Assembly (NCBI GenBank): GCA_964017235.1
Contig: OZ024935.1
Location: 33,893,596-33,957,595 of the forward strand
Length of the DNA: 64,000 bases
Direction of reading: 5' to 3'
Source of the DNA: Sabellastarte sp. h YS-2021
Lineage: Eukaryota > Annelida > Polychaeta > Sabellida > Sabellidae
Positions 1-12,200 of the stretch are shown in pieces. Below the pieces are notes generated by a model. It made no database searches. It worked only from the letters and a program-made list of their open reading frames with translations, and had not been told where the DNA came from. Every line of letters starts with the position of its first letter. Positions within the stretch are counted from its first letter, which is position 1. A program made the position numbers and the translations under genes.

Positions 1-1062
1 GCCACTTTTGGTGGCCATCTTGGATTTTTGCGGAAAACTGAAAATGTTAATATCTCGGAAACCGCAAGAGATAGTGTGATTTTTACAGAATTTTTTACCC
101 GTAGGGTGATAGCAAAGTATCCTATACAAAATTGAAAAATTTCAATTTTTTCGCCACTTTTGGCGGCCATCTTGGATTTTTGCGGAAAACCCAAAAATGT
201 TAATATCTCGGAAACCGTAAGAGATAGAGCGATTTCGACTGGATTTTTAACCCATATGGTAGTAAAGGAGTATTCTATGTGAATTTGAAAAATTTCAATT
301 TTCGCCACTTTTGGCAGTCATCTTGGAGTTTTGCGGAAAATAAAAAAAGGTTAATATCTCGGAAACCGTAACAGATAGAGCGATTTCGACAGAATTTTTG
401 ATCCACAGGCTATTAACAGAGTATTATATGTGAATTTAAAAAATTTCAATTTTCGCCACTTTTGTAAGCGAGATAGAGCGATTTCGTCGAAATTTTCAAC
501 CCACAGGGTATCTAAGGAATGTACTTTTTGCAATTTTCAAAAAATTTTCCCCTCCCCAAAAATGGCGGGCATTTTGATTTTTCGAATTTTTGCCAAAAAT
601 GGCAAAACACAAAATTGCTTCTATCTCCTTAACCGTGCGAGATAGAGCAATTTCGTCGAAATTTTCGACCCATAGGGTATCTAACAAACGTACTCTTGCC
701 AATTTTCAAAAAATTTTCCTTTTCCCAAAAATGGCGGCCATTTTGAATTTTCAAATTTTTGCCAAAATTAGAAAAACAGGAATTTGCTTCTATCTTCTTA
801 ACCGTGCAAGATAGAGTGATTTCGTCAAAATTTTCGACCCAACCAATGCAAAAAGGCATGAAGCTGAAATAATTTACATCTACACTAATAAATATTTAAG
901 CATCATTGATATATTTTACAAATGAAACAGGGTCTTGTAAGACTACTGTACAAATTTGGCAAAAGGTTCATGGGGTGGACATTACACATGATAATGTGTG
1001 TTCTTCTATGCTATCCTGTTTCTATTCGCATCTACTATCAACAGGGCGTCCTATTTCTAGTT
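1..1062 (+). mobile_element. Helentron-like (HINE-type) element copy A, 3' part
   Basis: The window opens inside a tandem array of about five divergent ~160-170-bp units (1 to ~845). Early units carry the core atctcggaaaccgtaag and later ones the form of the 169-bp repeat seen at 8221-12330. From about 840 to 1062 the sequence matches 12330-12549 and, inverted, 37720-37960, so this is the right flank of a dispersed element. The flank holds ggggtggacatta (the inverse of the element's left end), a small hairpin around acacatgataatgtgt, and the end ctatttctagtt. The left end lies outside the window. The Helentron/HINE assignment rests on this architecture; no Rep/helicase is present. Confidence 0.7.
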
Positions 1063-1916
1063 CATGGTTTGTAGTCACTATAGGACCGTTAGTAAGGGTT
1101 TTAAAGATTAAATTGATTTTTGATTTAGATCTCTTCAAAAACTGCTAAGATAGTGACATTGTTATCACACCCATTCTTATTTATAAATATTTTTGTGAAT
1201 ATCCACTTTTTCATGTATTCAATTCTAAATTTAACTTGAGTGGGTAGATTATACAGTGGTGTTGATCCTTTCAGATCCAAAAACCTAAAACCAGCACTGC
1301 AGACTCAAAGGTTGAAAATACTGTACACTGTTTGTGACGCATTTTGTACAGTTATGAACAGGACAGTGTGTAATTACTTCATGTATCATAGGAAAGATGG
1401 TAGCCTTGCGTAAGGTTCAAATTTACATGATATCTTTTCAAACATGCACACAGATATTTGGTATTCATAAAGCACTTGTACATGTTAAGAGATAGAACCT
1501 AATCAGACAGTCTTTCTCTTAGCTGTATGCTGCTTTAAAAGTCAGTACATGGAGGAGTACATTATAGAAACTGAAACTCCATTATCTGAACTGGAAACTT
1601 TCCCCAACTGCAAAGAAACTTGAGCCTTCAGCAAGGCTAGAAAGATGGTATGAGGGTGTATAATAATGGTACTGGATCTGGTATCAGGCTGTCACATTTT
1701 GCTTTGAACCAATACAGTTCCAATACAGCAATTATTGCTGTTGATGAAAATAAGCTTGTCCGTAATCAAATATCTGATATCTGCAAAAAAAGGAAGATAA
1801 CATGGAAAAAATGAAAAATTGAGTAAACAAATTTGACTCCATATCTGGTATCTTTTTATTATAAATATGAACAATCATCTTTTTGAATAATTCTGTGAGT
1901 ACTTCCTTCGCTAATT
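1063..1916. other. Intronic sequence with no recognised feature
   Basis: No gene, array or terminal repeat was recognised here. It lies upstream of the NEK exon at 6172 and is presumably part of the same intron or of the gene body. Only short chance ORFs are present. Confidence 0.4.
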
Positions 1917-2314
1917 TTTATGTCAGCTGACTTGTCAGTCAGCTGACATTATGTCATCACTCTGCGGCGTGGGCGTACGCGTCCGCGTGAACAACTTCTT
2001 CTCCAAAACTACAAGGCCTAGAGACATGCTGTTTCTTTTAAAAGATACCTTATCTATCGAGGATGAAAAATTGTTCAAGGCATGCAAATCTGTCTGTTCG
2101 TCTGTTTGCTAGAGACATTACAAGGGGGGTACCCCCACCAAAAGTGTGAAAATTTCAACTTTTTATCACAATTTTCTCAGTGACTATTGCAGGGATTTCT
2201 CTCATATCTTGCATATATGTACTAGGCCAGAGGTAGATTCTCTTGTGTGGGTATGAGACCTGGATCTGTCTTACTTTTTTTTTAATAAATTTTTTTAATA
2301 ATTTTTAATGCATT

Positions 2315-4985
2315 AAAATTCATGAAATCATGCACTAAATCACTTATAACTTCAAAAGTGTTGCATTTACAGCATTTTGTGAAAATATGTTGTTCAGATA
2401 CTTTTTTCATAGCTACAATATGGTGAGTAAGTTGGGTGTCTGTCTCAATAGCTAAGTGAGTAATAGCTACTTTTGGGCTTTTCAGTAACTTCCATTATGA
2501 GTAAAATCACTTGTAACTTAAAAACTATTGCATTTAGAGAATTTCGTATAAATATGTTATTCAGCTACTTTTGGGCCAGCTATAACATAGTAAAATTTCA
2601 GACCTGTAGCTCATGGCATAGCTGAGTAATAGCTACTTTTAGGTTATCACTGTTGAGTAAATCGCTTATAACTTGAAAACTATTGCATTTAGAGAATTTC
2701 GTATAAATATGTTATTCAGCTACTTTTGGGTCAGCTATAACATAGTAAAATTTCAGACCTGTAGCTCATGGCATAGCTGAGTAATAGCTACTTTTAGGTT
2801 ATCACTGTTGAGTAAATCACTTATAACTTGAAAAGTGTTGCATTTAGAGCATTTTGTTAAAATATGTTATTCAGCTACTTTTTTCATAGCTACAATATGG
2901 TGAGTAAGTTGGGTGTCTGTCTCAATAGCTAAGTGAGTAATAGCTACTTTTGGGCTTTTCAGTAACTTCCATCATGAGTAAATTCACTTGTAACTTAAAA
3001 ACTATTGCATTTAGAGAATTTCGTATAAATATGTTATTCAGCTACTTTTGGGCCAGCTATAACATAGTAAAATTTCAGACCTGTAGCTCATGGCATAGCT
3101 GAGTAATAGCTACTTTTAGGTTACCACTGTTGAGTAAATCACTTATAACTTGAAAACTATTGCATTTAGAGTATTTTGTTTCAATATGTTATTCACCTAT
3201 TTTGGGGTCAGCTATAACATAGTGAAGTTTCAGACCTGTGGCTCATTTCATAGCTGAGTAATAGCTACTTTGAAGTTCTCATTGTTGAGTAAATCAGTTA
3301 TAATTGGAAAACTATTGCATTTACAGAAATTTGTGCAAATATGTTATTCAGCTACTTTTGGGTCAGCTATAACATAGTGAAATTATAGACCTATAGCTCA
3401 TGGCACAACTGAGCAATAGCTATTCTCAGGTACTGACTGTTGAGTAAATCAGCTATAACTTGAAAAATATTGCATTTGGAGTATTTTGTTAAAATATATT
3501 GTTCACCTACTTTTGGGTCAGCTATAACATAGTGAAATTACAGACCTATAGTTCATGGCATAGCGGAGCAATAGCTATTTTCAGGTTCTCACTATTGAGT
3601 AAATCAGTTGTAGCTTGAAAACTATTGCATTTACAGTAGTTTGCTTAAATATGTTGTTCACCTACTTTTGGGTTAGCTATAACATAGTAAAATTTCAGAC
3701 ATGTAGCTCATTGCATAGCTGAGTAATAGTTCCTTTGAGGTTCTCACTGTTGAGTAAATCAGTTGTAACTTGAAAACTATTACATTTAGAGTAATTTGTT
3801 AAATATGTTATTCACAGAATTTTTGGTCAGCTATAACATAGTGAAATTGCAGACCTCTATGTCATGGCATAGCTGAGTAATAGCTACTTTTAGGTTATCA
3901 CTGTTGAGTAAATCACTTATAACTTGAAAAGTGTTGCATTTAGAGCATTTTGTTAAAATATGTTATTCAGCTACTTTTTTCATAGCTACAATATGGTGAG
4001 TAAGTTGGGTGTCTGTCTCAATAGCTAAGTGAGTAATAGCTACTTTTGGGCTTTTCAGTAACTTCCATCATGAGTAAATTCACTTGTAACTTAAAAACTA
4101 TTGCATTTAGAGAATTTCGTATAAATATGTTATTCAGCTACTTTTGGGCCAGCTATAACATAGTAAAATTTCAGACCTGTAGCTCATGGCATAGCTGAGT
4201 AATAGCTACTTTTAGGTTACCACTGTTGAGTAAATCACTTATAACTTGAAAACTATTGCATTTAGAGTATTTTGTTTCAATATGTTATTCACCTATTTTG
4301 GGGTCAGCTATAACATAGTGAAGTTTCAGACCTGTGGCTCATTTCATAGCTGAGTAATAGCTACTTTGAAGTTCTCATTGTTGAGTAAATCAGTTATAAT
4401 TGGAAAACTATTGCATTTACAGAAATTTGTGCAAATATGTTATTCAGCTACTTTTGGGTCAGCTATAACATAGTGAAATTATAGACCTATAGCTCATGGC
4501 ACAACTGAGCAATAGCTATTCTCAGGTACTGACTGTTGAGTAAATCAGCTATAACTTGAAAAATATTGCATTTGGAGTATTTTGTTAAAATATATTGTTC
4601 ACCTACTTTTGGGTCAGCTATAACATAGTGAAATTACAGACCTATAGTTCATGGCATAGCGGAGCAATAGCTATTTTCAGGTTCTCACTATTGAGTAAAT
4701 CAGTTGTAGCTTGAAAACTATTGCATTTACAGTAGTTTGCTTAAATATGTTGTTCACCTACTTTTGGGTTAGCTATAACATAGTAAAATTTCAGACATGT
4801 AGCTCATTGCATAGCTGAGTAATAGTTCCTTTGAGGTTCTCACTGTTGAGTAAATCAGTTGTAACTTGAAAACTATTACATTTAGAGTAATTTGTTAAAT
4901 ATGTTATTCACAGAATTTTTGGTCAGCTATAACATAGTGAAATTGCAGACCTCTATGTCATGGCATAGCTGAGCCATAGCTTCTT
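2315..4985. repeat. 155-bp satellite with 1,096-bp block duplication
   Basis: Units of about 154-156 bp (some 166) are marked by gttgagtaaatcactta, tattgcattta and gagtaatagctactttt. The same series of seven units occurs twice: sequence from about 2790 matches that from about 3886, offset 1,096 bp, with no difference seen over long stretches until about 4973. This is a seven-unit higher-order repeat. All reading frames are interrupted. Confidence 0.85.
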
Positions 4986-5219
4986 TCAAGTTCTCACTGT
5001 TGAGTACATCATTGTATCCACTGGATAGCCGCAGTGTGTAGAGAGAGATTTCACCATTACTGCTCTGATGAAAAAAAATATTATAGCTAGCTTTCTTAAG
5101 TTTGCAGTATATATTAATAACCATAAACTGTTGTCTGGGAATATTTTTGGCCTCATTTTGAGAAACAAGATGGCCGCCACAGGTGTTTTTTGTCAGTTAT
5201 GAAAAGTAAATATCTCCCT

Positions 5220-5780
5220 CATTATTGATCCTAGAGGTTTGGGATGATAAACCAACCTGTAGGAAATCATGGGGTGGGAATCTTTTGGTGTGGTCAGATT
5301 TGACCTTCAATGACCCCTCCTTCAAGGTCAAACAAGGATAGCCAAACCTAAAAGTGCTTATAACTCGCTTATTATTGGTCCCAGAGGTTTGGGATGGTAA
5401 ACAGACAGGAAATCATGGGCTGTGAATCTGTTGATATGGTCCGATTTGACCTTGGAACCCTCCTTCAAGGTCAAATGAGGATAGCGAAAATTGAAAGTGC
5501 CTACAACTCGCTTATTATTGGTGACAGAGATTTGGGATGGTAAACCATCCCATAGGAAATCATTGGCTCGGAATCTTTTGGTATGGTCGGATTTGACCTT
5601 TGGACCCCTCCTTCAAGGTCAAATGAGGACAGCCAAGCTTAAAAGTGCTTATAACTCATTTATAATTGGTCCTAGAGGTTTGGAATGGTAAACCATAGGA
5701 AATCATGGGCTGGGAATGTATTTGTGTGGTTAGATTTGACCTTGGACCCCTTCTTCAAGGTCGAACGAGGATATTGCATT
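5220..5780. repeat. Four divergent ~147-bp units (family of the 30984-33020 array)
   Basis: Four units of about 142-153 bp share gaggtttgggatggtaaac, aggaaatcatgggctggga and a caaggtcaaa/tttgacctt pair. They are the reverse complement of the 147-bp array in PSMB7 intron 7. The preceding 5010-5190 also resembles the right flank of that array (33200-33400), so the two belong to one dispersed family. Confidence 0.75.
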
Positions 5781-6023
5781 TGTAGTATTTCTTTAAATAT
5801 GTTTTAACCTATTTTTTACACTTAAACAATTACCTTGTTATTTTCTATCATAATACCATTTACAGGGCACAACTTTTTTATCCTTTTCTTCTGTCAGCTT
5901 CGGAATTTCTTTCGAACTTGCTGTTCAGTTACCATTTACTGTATTTCTGTACAGCCCTTTTCCTGATAATTATTCTGTCCTCTAATCACCTTCACAAATC
6001 AAAAACACTCAGTCAGCTGACAC

Positions 6024-6043
6024 AGTGCCCGTTCACGGGCACT
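6024..6043. repeat. Terminal hairpin of composite element
   Basis: A 9-bp stem with a 2-nt loop closes the element about 130 bp upstream of the NEK exon. It follows tcagtcagctgaca, which also occurs in the left head near 1935. Confidence 0.55.
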
Positions 6044-6171
6044 CTCCTCTTGTTAATTGGTTCTCAACAAATGGTCCCATTTTTCGGCTAACTGGTTCAC
6101 TCATTACAGCTGTAATATCTTCACAGTAAATCTACTTAATCCTGTTAACTTGTTCACTGTTTTTGTTTCAG

Positions 6172-6266
6172 TGGGGACTCCTTACTATATGTCACCAGAG
6201 CGCATTCATGAACAGCCGTACAATTTCAAGTCTGATATCTGGTCACTGGGGTGTCTTCTGTATGAG
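6172..6266 (+). CDS. NEK6/7: NEK6/7 exon: activation-segment end and subdomain IX
   Basis: The acceptor is tttgtttcag and the donor gtaagt. The exon opens in phase 1: its first two bases complete a valine codon begun in the exon to the left. It then encodes 31 residues from [11 protein letters not shown] to SLGCLLYE. A 140-bp foldback begins about 70 bp past the donor. Confidence 0.95.
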
Positions 6267-9200
6267 GTAAGTAGGGAAGCCAAAGCCATATCAGTGAAGT
6301 AAAATAGAGGTATCTCTTTTGTTGTATAATAGGAAAACTTCCCGAATGACATATACAGAAAAAATATATCACGAATGAAGATAACAATATTATACGAGTG
6401 CGAAGCACGAGTATTATATTGTTAATCTTCATGAGTGATATATTTTTTCTGTATATGTCTGATGAGGGGTGTTTTACTTTTATTATCCACCATTTTGTAT
6501 GATTTATGGGTTAGATAACATGAATCTTTAATGAGAGAATGTGAAAAAACTATCAAAGACCAGTAGCCACAGTGAATATAAAAACTTCAATCTTTAACTT
6601 GCAATATCTTAATTATTTCTGCATGGATTTTTATGTAATTCACATGAGCAGAAGCGCTGTAAGAACACCTTTCTAATGATATATTATACATTTTTATTGC
6701 GTAAAATAGCCTTACCTTATCCTCACAAGTGCTTGTTTGGTTTTGTGGAGCAAAAACGTATCGACCGACAAGAATTTTTTAAGGAATATTCTTGTCACGA
6801 GAGGTGACCCCTTGTCTGCGCATGTCCGCGCTTGCGCAGTAGTTGTTGTCGACAGACGAATGTCGAGAGTTCTTCATTATATTTTTGGTCGATATGGGAG
6901 CAACACGTATTTTTTCTTATTATCGCCCATTTTCAGATGAAAATCTATGAAGTTTTGAAGCGTGCAAGCGTGCACCGAGCTGTAGTTATCCATTATTCGA
7001 CTGGTACTACCACTAATTCTTCCTCCCTTGTCCTGAAAAGGGTCAGAATCAGAAGTTATAGTCTTCAGTGGAAGACGGTGATAGATTTGTTTCCGGCTGT
7101 GCTCATCTTTTATTCGATTGGAAATACTTCCTTGTCGAGGAAAGGTATGCAGAGAAGAGCTGCCGTAAGTTTTCAGTGGAAAACTGCAGGGTTGCCACTG
7201 GTCAGGGAAAAGTCAGGGAAATTCAAGGTCAAGGAAAAGTCAGGGAATTCTGTTCTGGGTCAGGGAATTTTGGAATTTTGAAAAAAGTCAGGGAAATTTG
7301 AAGAAATGCTCAGAAAGTCAGGGAAAATTGACTTTTATGAGTCGCGCGCGTTGGTTTAAGGGAAGCTATGATGCCACTCATTGGTAATGTTTGCATAGCA
7401 TGAATAATTTAAAACTACAATGTTGATATAAACATCTCAAGTAATATAGTCATTGAAGTACATTAGCTGCTGCAGCGTCAAAGATAACAGAGGCCAAGCA
7501 TGAAGTGGATGAATGCAAGAAAAAGGAACGTAGACTAGAGGAAGAAGCAAACAGGCTAATCACTAAAGCTGACAAGTTATGCTATGATGCAGAAGCCAAG
7601 AATAGCATGGCTTTGGTAACAGAAGCTAATGCTTTGAGAGCAAAGAGCAAGTTGAAGAGAAAGGAGTTGGACAGTGCCAAGAACCAAACAGAGTTGGCAG
7701 AAAAAAAACTGAAGCTTATACAAAAAGAGTAATTGAGGCAGAGACAAAATTTGTGCAGTAATCACTAATCAGTAATTATGTCCACCCCCCTGGGGGGTGG
7801 ATATATTATTTTTGCTTTTTTCGCCGTCCGATGTCCGATGTCCGATGTCCGGCGTCCGGCGTCCGGCGTCCGATGTCCGGCGTCACGCATGGTTTCCGCT
7901 CATTTAAAGGAAAAGTATTAGAGCTATTGTCACCAAATTTGGTATGCAGGCTTATTGGGTCAGTAGCTTGCTTGGGATTGCTTTTGGCTGTTGTACCTCT
8001 TTTGCTTACTGAGTAATACTTAAGTACAGCTATTTTCAGTACCCATTGGTTTCCGTGCATTTAAGCCAAAATAATTAAAGATATTTTACTACAATTTTGA
8101 ATACAAGATTGTTATGTCCATAGCTCGCTTGGTATTGCATTTGGGACTGATAGCTTTGTCAGTACATGAGTAATAGCCATTTAGGTACTTCATTGTGTAT
8201 TTTCAGTACTACTTTTGAGTAATTTGCTTCTATCTCCTTAACCGTGCGAGATAGAGCGATTTCGGCAAAATTTTCGACCCGCAGGGTATCTGAGGAGTGT
8301 ACTCTTTGCAATTTTCAAAAAATTTTCCCCTCCCCAAAAATGGCGGCCATTTTGAATTTTCGAATTTTTGCCAAAAATGGCAAAACACAAATTTGCTTCT
8401 ATCTCCTTAACCGTGCGAGATAGAGCAATTTCGTCGAAATTTTCGACCCACAGGGTATCTAAGGAATGTAATATTTGCAATTTTCAAAAAAATTTCCCCT
8501 CCCCAAAAATGGCGGCCATTTTGAATTTTCGAATTTTTGCCAAAAATGGCAAAACACAAATTTGCTTCTATCTCCTTAACCGTGCGAGATAGAGCGATTT
8601 CGGCAAAATTTTCGACCCACAGGGGATCTAAGGAATGCAATCTTTGCAATTTTCCAAAAATTTTCCCCTCCCCAAAAATGGCGGCCATTTTGAATTTTCG
8701 AATTTTTGCCAAAAATGGCAAAACACTAATTTGCTTCTATCTCCTTAACCGTGCGAGATAGAGCGATTTCGGCAAAATTTTCGACCCACAGGGTATCTAA
8801 GCAATGCAATCTTTGCAATTTTCAAAATATTTTCCCCTCCCCAAAAATGGCGGCCATTTTGAATTTTCGAATTTTTGCCAAAAATGGCAAAACACAAATT
8901 TGCTTCTATCTCCTTAACCGTGCGAGATAGAGCGATTTCGTCGAAATTTTCGACCCACAGGGTATCTAAGGAATGTAATATTTGCAATTTTCAAAAAATT
9001 TTCCCCTCCCCAAAAATGGCGGCCATTTTGAATTTTCGAATTTTTGCCAAAAATGGCAAAACACAAATTTGCTTCTATCTCCTTAACCGTGCGAGATAGA
9101 GCGATTTCGTCGAAATTTTCGACCCACAGGGTATCTAAGGAATGCAATCTTTGCAATTTTCCCAAAATTTTCCCCTCCCCAAAAATGGCGGCCATTTTGA

Positions 9201-12200
9201 ATTTTCGAATTTTTGCCAAAAATGGCAAAACACAAATTTGCTTCTATCTCCTTAACCGTGCGAGATAGAGCGATTTCGTCGAAATTTTCGACCCACAGGG
9301 TATCTAAGGAATGTAATATTTGCAATTTTCAAAAAAATTTCCCCTCCCCAAAAATGGCGGCCATTTTGAATTTTCGAATTTTTGCCAAAAATGGCAAAAC
9401 ACAAATTTGCTTCTATCTCCTTAACCGTGCGAGATAGAGCGATTTCGGCAAAATTTTCGACCCACAGGGGATCTAAGGAATGCAATCTTTGCAATTTTCA
9501 AAAAATTTTCCCCTCCCCAAAAATGGCGGCCATTTTGAATTTTCGAATTTTTGCCAAAAATGGCAAAACACTAATTTGCTTCTATCTCCTTAACTGTGCG
9601 AGATAGAGCGATTTCGGCAAAATTTTCGACGCACAGGGTATCTAAGCAATGCAATCTTTGCAATTTTCAAAATATTTTCCCCTCCCCAAAAATGGCGGCC
9701 ATTTTGAATTTTCGAATTTTTGCCAAAAATGGCAAAACACAAATTTGCTTCTATCTCCTTAACCGTGCGAGATAGAGCGATTTCGTCGAAATTTTCGACC
9801 CACAGGGTATCTAAGGAATGTAATATTTGCAATTTTCCAAAAATTTTCCCCTCCCCAAAAATGGCGGCCATTTTGAATTTTCGAATTTTTGCCAAAAATG
9901 GCAAAACACAAATTTGCTTCTATCTCCTTAACCGTGCGAGATAGAGCGATTTCGTCGAAATTTTCGACCCACAGGGTATCTAAGGAATGTAATATTTGCA
10001 ATTTTCCAAAAATTTTCCCCTCCCCAAAAATGGCGGCCATTTTGAATTTTCGAATTTTTGCCAAAAATGGCAAAACACAAATTTGCTTCTATCTCCTTAA
10101 CCGTGCGAGATAGAGCGATTTCGTCGAAATTTTCGACCCACAGGGTATCTAAGGAATGTAATATTTGCAATTTTCAAAAAAATTTCCCCTCCCCAAAAAT
10201 GGCGGCCATTTTGAATTTTCGAATTTTTGCCAAAAATGGCAAAACACAAATTTGCTTCTATCTCCTTAACCGTGCGAGATAGAGCGATTTCGGCAAAATT
10301 TTCGACCCACAGGGGATCTAAGGAATGCAATCTTTGCAATTTTCCAAAAATTTTCCCCTCCCCAAAAATGGCGGCCATTTTGAATTTTCGAATTTTTGCC
10401 AAAAATGGCAAAACACTAATTTGCTTCTATCTCCTTAACCGTGCGAGATAGAGCGATTTCGGCAAAATTTTCGACACACAGGGTATCTAAGCAATGCAAT
10501 CTTTGCAATTTTCAAAATATTTTCCCCTCCCCAAAAATGGCGGCCATTTTGAATTTTCGAATTTTTGCCAAAAATGGCAAAACACAAATTTGCTTCTATC
10601 TCCTTAACCGTGCGAGATAGAGCGATTTCGTCGAAATTTTCGACCCACAGGGTATCTAAGGAATGTAATATTTGCAATTTTCAAAAAATTTTCCCCTCCC
10701 CAAAAATGGCGGCCATTTTGAATTTTCGAATTTTTGCCAAAAATGGCAAAACACAAATTTGCTTCTATCTCCTTAACCGTGCGAGATAGAGCGATTTCGT
10801 CGAAATTTTCGACCCACAGGGTATCTAAGGAATGCAATCTTTGCAATTTTCCAAAAATTTTCCCCTCCCCAAAAATGGCGGCCATTTTGAATTTTCGAAT
10901 TTTTGCCAAAAATGGCAAAACACAAATTTGCTTCTATCTCCTTAACCGTGCGAGATAGAGCGATTTCGTCGAAATTTTCGACCCACAGGGTATCTAAGGA
11001 ATGTAATATTTGCAATTTTCAAAAAAATTTTCCCCTCCCCAAAAATGGCGGCCATTTTGAATTTTCGAATTTTTGCCAAAAATGGCAAAACACAAATTTG
11101 CTTCTATCTCCTTAACCGTGCGAGATAGAGCGATTTCGTCGAAATTTTCGACCCACAGGGTATCTAAGGAATGTAATATTTGCAATTTTCCAAAAATTTT
11201 CCCCTCCCCAAAAATGGCGGCCATTTTGAATTTTCGAATTTTTGCCAAAAATGGCAAAACACAAATTTGCTTCTATCTCCTTAACCGTGCGAGATAGAGC
11301 GATTTCGTCGAAATTTTCGACCCACAGGGTATCTAAGGAATGTAATATTTGCAATTTTCAAAAAAATTTCCCCTCCCCAAAAATGGCGGCCATTTTGAAT
11401 TTTCGAATTTTTGCCAAAAATGGCAAAACACAAATTTGCTTCTATCTCCTTAACCGTGCGAGATAGAGCGATTTCGTCGAAATTTTCGACCCACAGGGTA
11501 TCTAAGGAATGAAATCTTTGCAATTTTCAAAAAATTTTCCCCTCCCCAAAAATGGCGACCATTTTGAATTTTCGAATTTTTGCCCAAAATGGCAAAACAC
11601 AAATTTGCTTCTATCTCCTTAACCGTGCGAGATAGAGCGATTTCGTCGAAATTTTCGACCCACAGGGTATCTAAGGAATGCAATCTTTGCAATTTTCCAA
11701 AAATTTTCCCCTCCCCAAAAATGGCGGCCATTTTGAATTTTCGAATTTTTGCCAAAAATGGCAAAACACAAATTTGCTTCTATCTCCTTAACCGTGCGAG
11801 ATAGAGCGATTTCGTCGAAATTTTCGACCCACAGGGTATCTAAGGAATGCAATCTTTGCAATTTTCCAAAAATTTTCCCCTCCCCAAAAATGGCGGCCAT
11901 TTTGAATTTTCGAATTTTTGCAAAAAATGGCAAAACACAAATTTGCTTCTATCTCCTTAACCGTGCCAGATAGAGCGATTTCGTCGAAATTTTCGACCCA
12001 CAGGGTATCTAAGGAATGTAATATTTGCAATTTTCAAAAAATTTTCCCCTCCCCAAAAATGGCAGCCCTTTTGAATTTTCGAATTTTTGCCCAACATGGA
12101 AAAACACAAACTGGCCTTAACCGTGCAAAATAGAGTTATTTTGTTGAAATTTTCGACCCATAGGGTATCTAAGAAATGTACTCTTGGCAATTTTCAAAAA

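Larger units (their letters stand above)
1917..6045. mobile_element. Composite tandem-repeat element (155-bp satellite core)
   Basis: The left head (1917-2110) carries a short foldback built on tcagctgac, then a CpG-rich patch. The core is a 155-bp array (about 2315-4985) followed by a second, shorter array (about 5220-5780). The right tail (about 5880-6045) repeats tcagtcagctgaca and ends in a 9-bp-stem hairpin at 6024-6043 (agtgcccgt/acgggcact). Matching subterminal motifs plus a terminal hairpin suggest a Helitron/Helentron-like non-autonomous element, but the exact ends are inferred. No coding sequence is visible. Confidence 0.5.

Noticed and set aside
6832..7281. 149-residue plus-strand ORF
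   Set aside because: It spans the junction between the DIRS leader and the TIR transposon at 7187, so it is not one gene.
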